From Piper betle (taxonomy: Eukaryota; Streptophyta; Magnoliopsida; Piperales; Piperaceae): a stretch of DNA of 64,000 bases. The notes beneath the pieces are model-generated. The model did no database searches. It saw nothing but the letters and a program-made list of their open reading frames with translations, and was not told where the DNA came from. A program made the position numbers and the translations under genes. The DNA is taken from NCBI GenBank assembly GCA_033002965.1, contig JAURVB010014057.1, forward strand, positions 1-64,000, given 5' to 3'. Position 1 is the stretch's first letter. Every line of letters starts with the position of its first letter. This document shows positions 1 to 11,127 of the stretch, in pieces.

Positions 1-1076
1 CTCAAGCTACAAACCCAAATCGACTCTTGCTGGAGTAAGCCACTACTGTCGCCAAAAACAGCAATAGTGCGGTTGAAAACCAGTTCGCCGAAACTTTCTA
101 CCGCCACTGCCGCTTCTGATGCCGCCACAAACTATTTGATCACCTTCAAGTTTCTCACCAGTCAAAGATCTACCAGTCTTGCTGGCATTCCTCGCTGCCA
201 TCGTTGTCACCTCAAACCCAGTGTTGCACCACTGTCGAAGCCGGGTCTGCCAAGCCTGTTTATCACTGATCGTGATAGCTTCCTATTGGTGTTTGCGACC
301 ACAGGGAGTTGTCAAGTGACCTGTCAGACCAGTGAATAGTCCGAGCCCGCAACCACGTCCATGACCCATCTGCAACCAGATTCAAGCTCGGTGCATCGTA
401 CGCCATTTGTAGCATGGCGCACCCACCAATTCCGGAAGCCAATGTATACCACCATCTGTCGTACCATGTGCCACATGCAGTTTGGTGCACCCAGATAGAA
501 ATTCCAGCTTGTGCATCCCACCTAGTTTGATCCGACATTTATCTTGCTCTAAACCAACCTAAAGCAATCTGGCTCAGCCTTTTATTGCTCTAAAAATAAT
601 TTGAAGGCCTTCTAGAGCTCGGATCGAGGCAAAACTTGCTATACCACTGTCTTTGGATGCTCTAAATGCAGTGGTGAGGTTATTATGAAGATTAGAAGAT
701 AAGAAAGGGATTATCTAAATGCTATACCACTGTCTTTGGATGCTCTAAATGCTATAACCTAGGCATTTGAGTTAAAGCTCTCAAAGACAGATAAAAAAAA
801 CATAGAAAAATTCACTACTTTGTATAAGTGTAAAATCAAAGAAGAAATAGTGGATTGTGAATACCTATCTCACCATGGACTAACTTAATGAATCGAATTG
901 AACCCTAAGGAACCACATAAAAATCTTAGGTGTTTATTCCTGCTTGTGGTATTTTATTTATTTTCTAACTCTCACAATTTATTTGCACGGTAAGGGTACC
1001 TATGATCCCACCGAACCTACTCATTCAACCTGAAACGAAAACTAATTCATGGGGGTGGCAATCTCGCACCCGAATA
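1..1076 (+). mobile_element. LTR of family D, 3' portion, cut by window start
   Basis: This stretch is the reverse complement of 9183-10242 over about 1 kb, with shared blocks throughout, for example the part around 300-360 and the 'gatcgaggcaaaacttgcta' block at 622-641. The copy on the right lies next to a primer-binding site, which makes both of them LTRs. Here no primer site follows the end at about 1076, so this is a 3' LTR or a solo LTR whose body or start lies left of the window. The short reading frames in it are not conserved in the other copy and I do not call them genes. Confidence 0.75.
638..752. repeat. 32-bp direct repeat inside LTR D
   Basis: The same 32 bases, beginning gctataccactgtctttgga, occur at 638-669 and again at 721-752, 83 bp apart. 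The second copy is absent from the matching part of the LTR at 9183-10242, so it is a local duplication in this copy. Confidence 0.85.
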
Positions 1077-2289
1077 GTGTGTTGATCAAATTTATTTTAA
1101 ACGGGTATGTGGCACAAGGATGATTCTAATGGGATGCTTTATAAAAGGTATGACACTTGTAACAATTATGCACCTTTCCTAAAGGGTATTGCTTCTTTTC
1201 TAAAAATATGTACCCCTTTTAAAGAATATGCACTCCTCATAAAGGGATGCACCTTTCTTCCATGATACCCTCATATCAAACATTATTTCTCATTTCCTCC
1301 TCATAAATATGTCAATAATATCTCTTAAAATATTTCTTATTTGATCGGTAAAAGATTTTTTTCCCGAAAATTTCCACCTCAAAAGGCATAAATAATCACA
1401 AATTAATTATATTATTTTATTTATTTTGTCTTTTATATTTATTTGTTCATTTATAATTATTTGGTTTCTGCTTATGCAAACTATTTGTTTTTTTTGTAAT
1501 TCACTTCTTTACTATTAATACCATTGAAAATTTTCTTATTGATGTTTATCTTTTATTCGCCATTTTTTTGGATTTTTGCCTTTCTAATATTTTCACCCCT
1601 GATATTTTATCTTCGTTTTTCCCAATTTTTTTTATTTTTTAACATTTGGAATTTTGTGACATTTTTTAAATTTATTTATTGATGCTTTTACTCTACTAAA
1701 AATTGATTTATTTTTTGTCATTTATTGCTTTAAATTGTGATTTTTTTCATTTTCTTTCATTTTTTAAAAAATTTACTTTTTTTAAAAAAAAATATGTACA
1801 AGGACAATAAACTTCTAAGGATGGTGAACTTCCAATAGGTCATGCGTAGTTTATGTGAATAGGTTTATATGGACAAGCTAAGAGGACTACTTGATGGCCC
1901 TTCACAACTCGAGTTAGCTACTTCTCGAAGCTTTTCTGGCGATGGCAGGCTTCTCCAGATGGGTTATGTCTAGGGCACTCCAAACTCTGATCTGGTGGGC
2001 TTGGGGGTCACTAAAGATTATGCGAGGGGCTCCTCCTCTTCCTCTTCTCTTCCTATCTTCTTTTCTTAGCAGCAACGTCGAGCCCCCTTTTCACATATTT
2101 GTCACGAAGTATTTATATAAGCCAAATCTCCCTTCTTCCCCTTGGTTGGTTCCGTATTTGATGGCCTAAAATCTTGACCTAGTCTCTTCTTATCCTCTTT
2201 TTTCTTACCTCTTCCCCATGTTGTGGAAACCACAATGACCCATTCCAAAATTCAACGAGGATAAGAGAAGGATGTGGATAATGGTTATC
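1077..2289. other. Intergenic AT-rich DNA, no gene recognised
   Basis: The stretch is AT-rich, with long T runs from 1440 to 1790, followed by a more mixed part (1900-2289). Short frames exist but show no recognisable domain. I cannot assign it to any of the repeat families seen elsewhere in the window. Confidence 0.5.
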
Positions 2290-2294
2290 GGACC

Positions 2295-5200
2295 TGTAAA
2301 ACCTAAGCTTTTCACCTAGTGGTTCTAATTTTGGTTCAGTCGTGACCCAGATCGAGTTGCTTACCCAACCATTTTGCCGCGTGTTTGTGTATGGCATCCA
2401 GGTATGCATTAGCTGCCTAGCCTTAGCTCCTTCAGCTTTATTGCCCCCATTGGATGCTATGTGCCCGACAATTTTTTTTTATGATTCGGTTTAGTCGAGT
2501 CGAGTCTAGTTGGACCGTAGGACTGAGTCCCTCATGTGTCTAGTCACTTTTCATGTATTGTGGTCATGTTTGTTTTACATGTTTCCAATGGAAAACCTAA
2601 AATGATGCAAATGAGGACTAGACGCAAAAGATATCATGCCAGTGCCCTCGCAGCCAGACAAAGTTTGAATTTGACGCTCAAGTTTAGACTACAGATGCCA
2701 AGACGTTGTTGAAGTGCCCTTATGCCCGTGACTTGGCTTATTTTAGAAAATTTTTCATTTTGTAATTATTTACTTATTTTATCAACCACTAAATCTTTTC
2801 CCTCTTTTCTTTCTATATTTCAAATCCCAACACACTTCATTAGGTGTGTCACCCATGCCTATGACATCACCTAGCCAACCCCACCCTCATCCTCACATTT
2901 CCTCTCCAACCCAACCACTATACTCACCCTCAACATCCCTGTCCTTCTCCAAACCTCCTTCTCCACTCTTTGAACTCTCTCTATCCTTCCTTGGCCTTCC
3001 AAGATGTTTTTTTCAAGGGTTGAAGGACTTGTAGTGGGAAAACTCTAAGTGACCTCCTCATAAACTATTAAAGGTATGTTCTTTCCCAGTTATTGTTGAT
3101 TATTCTTAAAGAATTTTGAGAGGTGGTTTCATGTCATTTTCATGAGTAGATAAATAGTTATGATTTTGTATCATATGTGTGACCAGATCTACACTAAAAT
3201 TCATAACTCATATTTTACATGTTAGATTTGTAATATCTTAGTCTTTTTATGTTCACACGACATAGAGCTATAAGTTATATGTTTATCATGTTGACTGATT
3301 TGGTATGGATGATCATGAAAATGTCCAAAATTAGACGAAAGGTGGCAGCTTTCAAGGTTCTAGTGACCTGATCGCTCATTTTCCCAATTTTTACACCTTG
3401 ATATGATTTTAATTTCATGATATATCTTATGATCATTTGTTAAGAATGTTTTGATCTTAATATCATAAATTAATGAAACATTGTGTGCATCTGTTGTGTT
3501 GTGTGTTACCTGCCTATGTTGTGTGTTTAGTTAAATGTTTGGCTAAAAATTATATCACATAAAAATCTATAAAAATTTCCTAATAAACCAATAATTATTT
3601 TATGTAATCTTTAAAATTTTGGAGTTAAACAAAATTCATTCTAATAGTTAATTGGATCGGATTTTTGGAGTACATAGGAACTAAATTCATAATCCTATTT
3701 CTATGATTTTAATTGAAAAATCTATGGAAAATTTATTTATTTGTGGGAAAATTATATAATAAATTATAGAGTTTACTAAGTGTCCTAGTATTGTCTATAT
3801 AAAATTTTGAAGCATTTGGGTATGTAAGTAATTCTGTAAAATTTTCTCATTCTGCCATGGTTGGGTAAATTAGAGAAATCACTAAATCAGAAATTAAGAT
3901 TGGAAAGATTACCTAGGCCCAACTATAAGAAAATTGGACCTAAAATATTAATGGGCTAAACTTTCAAGTGTTATATAACTATTTTAATTAACCCAAGTCT
4001 ATTTTGACTTCTGACGTAAATGGGCTGAAATTTTGAAGTTTACTGTTCAGTGACGGGGGTATTGTTCATAGCACATTAATCTGACTTTAATTAACGTCAA
4101 CGAACATGATAATCCACATATTATCACTTGTTAATACATATGATAGACCCTTACAGTGTCTAGAACTAGGAGTTCAAATTTCAACTTAATTGGATACTAT
4201 ATAGTCTGTCCAAAAAATCGTCTGGTTAAATTCAACGATAAAACCTTAAGTACGAATCATGCACTAATAAGAATTGTATCCCCAAACCTTAAATTAAACT
4301 ACCTAATGAGGTTTAACCCATCACTAATTACAATAAGTGAGCTAATTAAGTTTTACATATTGTACATGTGTGGAGGCTTTGCCTCATTTTGTGTGCCGGT
4401 GTGATCCAATTATGATTCGGATTCCATCTCGTGTTATATTATGCGGGTTGAGCTCTTCGATTTAAGTCGGAGGGCTCCACTCATCCAAGTCTATAGGACT
4501 CTCTTGCTTCACCCTTATATTTGGCTCTTGAGTGTCACATTTAATAGCATTTTAAGCAAAAAGATGGTGAGGCGACATTTTTTTGGATTCCTTCGATACC
4601 GGGCCATTTAGTTTCATTTTATTGTAAGTTTAATAAAACTACAAGGATGAGAACCTTGTTGGTTTTCGAACTAAAGCTTCAAAAATATATGATACAATTC
4701 TTTTCCTAAACCTATTATATAAATACGAGTATTTTTACAGATTTCACGAATAAGAGAGTGAGCTATATGGAGATATGCAAATTGCACTAGTATTCTTTTT
4801 ACCCTTAAGTGGTGCAATGTATGTAGGGGTACTGCGAATGCAACACGTTTCCAAAAATTGTGACACATTGGTTCTGAGCCACATGGGTACTATGGCAGGT
4901 GATAAATAGAAGATGTGACAGTGTAAGCGATATATGAATGTTTATATATTTGTAAGATGCCTCTTTGTAGGCAATCATGGTATGATATGTGGCCGCATCG
5001 GCCTTCGCTTATCACCTTGTATGATTCTAGAAGTTTCTACAACTTTTTTGTGGGTGTTTAAATACCCATTTGCCAGTAATGCTATATTTCCAGTCTCTAC
5101 AGGATGAACAATTAATTCTTTGATTGTTGAACATTTTTCTCTAATATATGTAGGTGTTTAGCCTTTTTGACCGGCATAGGTGGATGGATCAAACAGCTCA

Positions 5201-5900
5201 TGGTAGGGGATTTTGTGTTGTATTTGTGTTAATTATTGAGTTGATATGAAAGTGAGATACAGTATGGTACGGGAATAAGCCCTGAAGTTGCATGAATTTG
5301 TATGATTCGGGACAAGTCAATTGATTGTTGTTGTGCATGTATATTTTATATATCATTACATTATTGTAGTTCAGACACACTTTAGGGCACTCTGACTATC
5401 ATCTTCAAGGTATAAGCCTCAACGTCTTGGAACATGATGAGGGGCTTATCAGGTACACAAATCATATTTGTTGTAGCTGCGTGAATGTGTGATAAAGAAA
5501 TGTGGGTAGGAGGAGCATATGGTTCACACCGCTTGAAGACCCATGTGAAGCCTGAGTATTAGGGTTTGATGCATTGGCATTCGATGATGCTATGCTTAAT
5601 TATTTTATTTTCTTGCACATGTCGGGTATGTGGAATAGGTAACCACGATCCTTGTTCAAATTCTCTGCATTCATTCACATGTAGGAAATTAAGAAATGTA
5701 ACGAATCACTTATACTACGTAGTAAGAAAAGGTTCATGTCATAGCATGTAACCTCAAAGCTGTAGCCGGGTGTGCCTCTTCTATAGTTGAGAGTGATCAT
5801 TAGCATTTTTAAAGTCACCACTCATAGTCGCAAGGGAGGTTCTGCCTCTATTGTACTTTGCATTTTGGTCTGCCCTTGGACTGAAAAATGGGGTGTTACA
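2295..5900 (+). mobile_element. Solo LTR, family E, with perfect 5-bp target duplication
   Basis: The element begins TGTAAAACCT and ends GGGGTGTTACA, and is flanked on both sides by GGACC (2290-2294 and 5901-5905), the 5-bp duplication expected of LTR integration. It is 3606 bp long and has no primer site or polypurine tract beside it, so it is a solo LTR left by LTR-LTR recombination. Its first 260 bp match the LTR starts at 19928 and (reverse) 40097. Its last 1.5 kb resembles the end of the LTR at 57776-60950. A TATA-like string lies near 4717-4725 and an acceptor-like TATATGTAG|G at 5153. A small proline-rich frame at 2846-3034 lies inside the LTR and is not taken as a gene. Confidence 0.85.
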
Positions 5901-5905
5901 GGACC

Positions 5906-6184
5906 CCATATAGGTAAACATGTTCATCTTTGTGTCCGTTCATCAGTCCCCTTACCGATTTTTTGCAAGTTCAGAAGAAGAATCGGCAAAATCCAATTTG
6001 CATTTGTTTTTTCAACTCTCTCTCTCTCTCTCTCTTTGTTCTTTTTATTTTTTTATCATTTTTTTTACATTGTAATATATTCCCCTCAAGGTGGGATGAC
6101 CCCTCTTGGGTTATTTTGTGGTGGCTGACTATCATTTTGATCTTGGGGAGCGACTTCTTTGCTCAGTATCTATGGTGTCCAAGT
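5906..6184. other. Probable inner part of Tat-like element, with (CT)n run
   Basis: The sequence between the solo LTR and the gag remnant contains a (CT)10 microsatellite at 6016-6035 and T-rich DNA. No 3' LTR of the minus-strand element was found here. Confidence 0.4.
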
Positions 6185-9123
6185 CTAGACTTCTTTCCTT
6201 CTATTTTGTAGATTTGGGTGGCAATGGGAAACTGACAGGTTTGTCTCTATTCTCATTTGTGACTTTTTCTTTAGGGTGTCAAGTTTCTTTGGCAACAAGA
6301 TTGCATGATGTCTTCTTTTCCTTCTATTGTCTCGAGGTGACGTTGTTCTTTTGTGATTCCTCCTACTATTGGTTGAGCTTCTTGTTACATCACTTTCAAC
6401 AACATTGATCTTGATTGAAGTCTCCGACATCTTTCCCAATGTCGAGTTTGGATAGTGATCTTGATTTCTTCGGCAATGCAAAGAAGTGGAGGTGAGGAGT
6501 TGATCTTGTGCTTGTGTTGAACACCACTTGCTCTTCGAGTACATTCGCCGAGTCTTCATTATTGGCAATTGTGATAAGGTACTTCAAGCTTTCACCTGGG
6601 CAACTGACACTAGGGCTCTTGGCACAAAATCTACTTGAGATTCGGTCGACAAGACTTGAATAAGAACAATCAAGATCCACTGCAACAAGTTGTGGGTCTC
6701 CTACAATGTAATGTTGCTTCCTTCCTTCGATCACTATCTTTCTGTCGTCGCTGCACATCAAGCAAAGTGTTGTCTTTCCATGTTTTGTTGAATTCTTCAA
6801 GTTGACTTTCTCTTGAGTTGAAATTGTTTGGACAACAAATTGGGCTTCCATTTTTCTTTATCAAACTCCTTTTTCTTCCCTATGTCTTGTGCCTTAATTA
6901 GCTTGAACTTCAAAATTTTGCATCGGTGGAGTGTAGGGAATCTTTTCTTCACTTCTTTAGTGGAAGAAGCTGGCACTTCCATGTTTTTGACCTTAACCAT
7001 TGGGGCACCCATTTCATCATTTTCCTTTCTTCATCTAGCTTTTCCTCTCTATTTAGAAACTTCAATGGTGAAGATGAGTGGCTCACTGTCATCACATTGA
7101 CACTTGGAACTTTGTACTTGATCTCATCTTTGTCAAGTAACTCTTGGACTTCTTCTATCAAGTTTCAACACTCCATTGTTAGATGACATAACCTCTAATG
7201 AAATCGACAAAATTTTTCTTTCTTCTCATTTTCTGGTTTTTGCAGATTTTTCAAAGTCCATGGCGTAATCTTTCCATCGCTCTTCAACACGTCGAACCAT
7301 CTCTCAATATCTCTTGTGTTGAAGGTGTTATCTTTTATATTTCTCCATTCATGTCTTTGTTAAGGCTGTTGAGGTGCATCTTTTATTGCTTGAGGTGCAT
7401 CTTTTATATTTCATTCTTCATTTTCACTTGCCACTCATGATCTAATTGACTAAGCTCGAAAACTGCATTGCTTGAGGTTCCTTCATTCTTTGTTGAAGCT
7501 AAAATTCAGTTAAGTGCTTCATATATTAACATTATTTCAAAAAGTTTTTCAAATGTATTGCATTGTGCACTACTTAAGAACCAAACAGCTGATCTAACAT
7601 TCATTTCACATATCTTCGCTAGCTCTTTAATGTTGGGCGCTTCTTTCATCTGTGATGATAAATTTCTAAATCTCTTCATATATGTAGCAAACTCTTCACC
7701 TGACTCTCTATGACATTACCTTAAGTTCTAATTCTTTATTAGGATCTCCATTGTCTAAATGTGAGCGGTGAACTACTCGACAAGTTCCTCCCATGAGTTG
7801 ATCGATCTAGGTGGATGGTTGTTGAACCATCTCAGTGCATTGCCGCTGAGAGATGATGGGAATTGTTGTAGTTTTAGCTTTCCATTTATCGAGATTCCTC
7901 TGCACTCGATCTTGAAGATTGTGATGCGATCTTCAGGGTTACCGTCTCCATCAAACTTCGTAACTGTAGGATGCTTGTACTTCTCAGGCAAAACTTCTAT
8001 GCAGACTTCATCAGCTAAGGGACATAGACACTTTGTCACTTTTGTTGATTCCTTGTCTTTCTCTCGGAATAAAGCAGTGATAAGTGTGGCTTGTGCATCC
8101 ATTTCGGCTTTCAACTCTTCATAGTATGAGTCAGACATTGGCACTATTGGCACAATTGGCAATTGGGCTTGTGGATGGCTTGTTGACAAAATTGTAATAG
8201 GAGGCATTTGGCTTGTTGGTATTGTTTGTTGTGCCATTGGGATAGGCACCGTGGTTGTGACTGATGGTGGGAACACCATGGAAGATGGTTGTTGGAAGCA
8301 TGCAGGGTCATACCACTAGTACGAGTATGACAATTGATAATATGGTGGTTGTGGAAACCACGCAGAATGAGGAGCAGACAAGGCTCGCTCTAACTTGTGT
8401 GTGACACTTGGATGTGTTGCACCCAAATCTGTTCAGGTGGTGAAGTTGATGTTGTAGATACTTGGTGGGTGGACTCAGTACCTAAAATTAGAGAAAAATG
8501 TTAATTTCGTGAGGGATGTTGGCTTCATCACTCAATGTTGTGGCAGTTGTTTTTGTAGGTCAAGGTGAGGATAATATAATTGGATTTGCGGAGGTTGAAG
8601 ACATTTGTTTGGCCTCCAAGGGTTGGGTCTATTTTTGGACATTGCGTGGGATGGTCATCTTCCCTTGTCGATAAGCTCTCGGATGCAGCACTAGCCCATT
8701 GCATCTGGGCAAGCACTTGTTGCATCATATCCTCGATTCATTGCATCTGTTCTTCACTTTGGTGAAATCTTTCTTCAATAACTTGATTCAGTACTTGTCC
8801 TCCACTTAGCTGATTAGTTGGCATCGAAAGTACTCGTCTAGCTTCTAACAATTGTCTCTTACATTTTTTCTTGGACTTTAGTTGCATTTTTCTTGTATCT
8901 ACATGCTTTTTCTTGGAGTAATTCCTCCTTCATTTCACTCATTCAACTTTGCTTTGAGTTGTTGGTTTCTTTCGCGCGCATTTCCTGCTATGTGTTGGCT
9001 TGCTTCCATGTTTACTTCAAATTGGCTTTGCCCTCCTTGAGTTGATGTGGATGGATCATCTTCATTAAGACTCCTTTGTCGTGGCACATTCCTTGTCTCC
9101 GGTGCCATTCTTCTTGCTTGCAC
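6185..9123 (-). pseudogene. gag: Tat/Ogre-like retrotransposon gag remnant
   Basis: A broken gag gene reads right to left over several frames. The longest intact piece (7773-8279) carries the retrotransposon gag core (Pfam Retrotrans_gag type), with FDGDGNPEDRI, a leucine-rich helix segment, ALRWFNN and SWEELVE. The next stretch (about 7460-7770) continues it with EEFATYMKRFRNLSSQMKE and AVWFLSSAQCNTFEKL. Near 7160-7200 a C-x2-H-x-H-x3-C knuckle of the FCRFH...HLTMEC kind is readable through a stop; this form is typical of Tat/Athila-lineage gag. The part at 6396-6851 is an open frame of unknown role downstream of the knuckle. Stops and frameshifts make it non-functional, and no protease, RT or integrase is seen. 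It lies between a solo LTR on the left and its own 5' LTR on the right. Confidence 0.75.
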
Positions 9124-9158
9124 AAACTTCTTTAAATAACAGTGCTACCTTCTAGCTA

Positions 9159-9177
9159 GTCCCTAGTGGAGTCGCCA
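9159..9177 (-). promoter_or_regulatory. Primer-binding site of the Tat-like element
   Basis: On the minus strand the sequence reads TGGCGACTCCACTAGGGAC, directly after the 5' LTR and before gag. It ends in the TGG complementary to a tRNA CCA tail and resembles the primer site reported for Tat/Ogre-like elements. The tRNA identity (probably tRNA-Arg) is from memory and should be checked. Confidence 0.65.
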
Positions 9178-9182
9178 AAATA

Positions 9183-10381
9183 TGTTTTGGTGCAGATTGC
9201 CTCCCCGTAATATAGTATTCTCTACGAGTTGAATGTGAGGGTTCAGTGGGACCAAAGGCACCCTTGCTATGCGAAGAAATCATACGAGCTAGAAAATAAA
9301 TAAAATATCGCAAGTGAAGAAAAAACACCCAATATTTTTACGTTATTCCTTAAGGTTCAATTTAAATCCCTAAGTCAGTCCACAGAGAGATTGGTACTCA
9401 CAATCCATTATTTCTTCTTTGATTTTACACTAATACAAAATAGTGAATTCTGCCGCTTTTTATTTGATCTGTCATTTATAGCTTTGACTCCAATGCCTTA
9501 TTTCATACCTTTTTTATCTTCTAATCTTCAAAATAACCTCACCACTATGTTGGGAGTGTCTAAAAATGCTGGGATAGCAAGTTTTGCCTCGATCCGAGGT
9601 CTAGAAGGTCTTCAAATTATTTTTTGAGAGATAAAAGGTTTAACCAGACCGTTAAAGGTTGATTCATAGTTGGATAAATGCTGGACCAAAGCTGGGTGGA
9701 GTCTACAGGCTCAATTTCTATCCGGGTGTGCCAAGCTCCATGTGGCGCTTGGTACAACTGATGGTGGTGTACGCAATGTACGTAGGCTTCAAGAAATGAT
9801 GGGCGCGCTTTGCTGCAAATGGCGTACGATGCGCTGGCTTGAATCGGGTTGCAGATGGCATGGACGTGGTTGTGGGCTAGGATCTATTCATGGGTCTGCC
9901 GGGTCACTTGACAACTCCTTGCGGTCGCAAACATCAGTAGGAAGTGAACACGATTAGTGGTAAACAAGCCCGACGGACCTGACTATGGTGGTGGTGCAAC
10001 GCTGGGTATGAGACGACAGCAATGACATATTTAGTGATGGCAGCAAGGAATGACCTTCTAGACTGGTAGATCTCTGACTGGTGAGACGCTTGGAAGTGAT
10101 CCAATGGTCTGTGGCAGCATTGGAGAGCGGCAGTAACAGTGGAAAGTTCTGGCAGAATTGGTTTTTGACTTGGCTCTATCGCTGTTTTTTGGTGACAATT
10201 GCGGCTTACTCCGGTGGGAAACAATTTGGGTTTGTAGCCGAAGACAAGGCAGATCAATTGGAGGTGTCGGCTTGACCTGCTATGGCGGTGACCGGCCGGA
10301 TGGAGTTCAAGAAGTTTAATGAAATTTGCTATTGTGCTGCTCTGTTGGCCCTCTTTTGGGTAGTCTTTCTACTACTGGTGA
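9183..10381 (-). mobile_element. 5' LTR of the Tat-like element (family D), right end approximate
   Basis: This is the inverted counterpart of 1-1076. Read on the minus strand it ends CTGCACCAAAACA just before the primer site. The homology runs to 10242; beyond that the partner copy is outside the window, so the true start (somewhere up to the TRIM junction at 10382) cannot be fixed. I see no target duplication. Confidence 0.65.
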
Positions 10382-10840
10382 TATAATGACTTGGCCCAAA
10401 GTGCAACATAATGGGCTAAGCCATCTCTTTAAAAATAACTAAGTTTAAAGATCTATAGTCCATTCCTATTTATAAATAGGATCTTACCCCGATAGGTATT
10501 AGATGTGAAACTAAGTTGAGAGATCTCACAATCCACCCACCATAGGAACTTTCTTCCCTAAAATTGCTACACTTGGCCCATTGCTAGCTCCAGCCGACGA
10601 CCTTCTTTGGCCCATGATCGGCTGCCTATCTAATGTCCCTAGTCCAACCCACCATCTAATACGGAACTAAGATGCTCTGATACTATTTATAACAACTTGG
10701 CCCAAAGTGAAACATAATGGGCTAAGTCATTTCTTCAAAAGTGGTTAACTAAGTTTAAAGATATATAGTCCATTCCTACTTATAAATAGGATCTTACTCT
10801 AGTAGGTATTAGATGTGAGACTATGTTGAGAGATCTCACA
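10382..10840 (-). mobile_element. Complete TRIM element (two ~150-bp LTRs)
   Basis: The layout, in minus orientation, is 3' LTR 10382-10530, polypurine tract (ATCCACCCACC reversed) at 10531-10541, a roughly 145-bp internal part, tRNA-Met-type primer site at 10673-10685 (TGCTCTGATAC on the plus strand) and 5' LTR 10688-10840. The LTRs begin TGTGAGATC and match those of the intact TRIM at 28433-28964. It has no coding capacity. A clean target duplication is not visible, perhaps because a second TRIM fragment adjoins it on the right. Confidence 0.8.
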
Positions 10841-10850
10841 ATATTAATAT

Positions 10851-11127
10851 TGACCCGACCTGAAGTGCAACATAATGAGCTAAATCATCTCTTCAAAAGT
10901 GGTTAACCAAGTGAAGGATCTATAGCTCATTCTCACTTATAAACAAGATCTTAAACTAGTAGGCATTAGATATAGGACTAAGTTGATGGATCTCAAAATC
11001 CACCCATCTTAGGAAATTTTGTCCTTAAAATTCCTACACTTGGCCCGTTGCTAACCCCAACCCACGACCTTCTTTAGCCCATAACCAGTAGCCTAGCCAA
11101 TATCCCTAGTCTAACCTACCATCTATC
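10851..11127 (-). mobile_element. Truncated second TRIM (LTR plus internal part)
   Basis: This is a third LTR copy of the same TRIM family (about 10851-10997), followed by polypurine tract and internal sequence up to about 11127. The primer site and second LTR are missing; the sequence changes there to a Tekay-type LTR. Confidence 0.7.

Noticed and set aside
2846..3034. Small proline/serine-rich frame
   Set aside because: It is pyrimidine-rich leader sequence inside a solo LTR; the same region of the related LTR at 19928 is not open in that frame.
4156..4404. 82-codon plus-strand frame
   Set aside because: AT-rich LTR interior, no domain, and it is absent from the related LTR at 57776.
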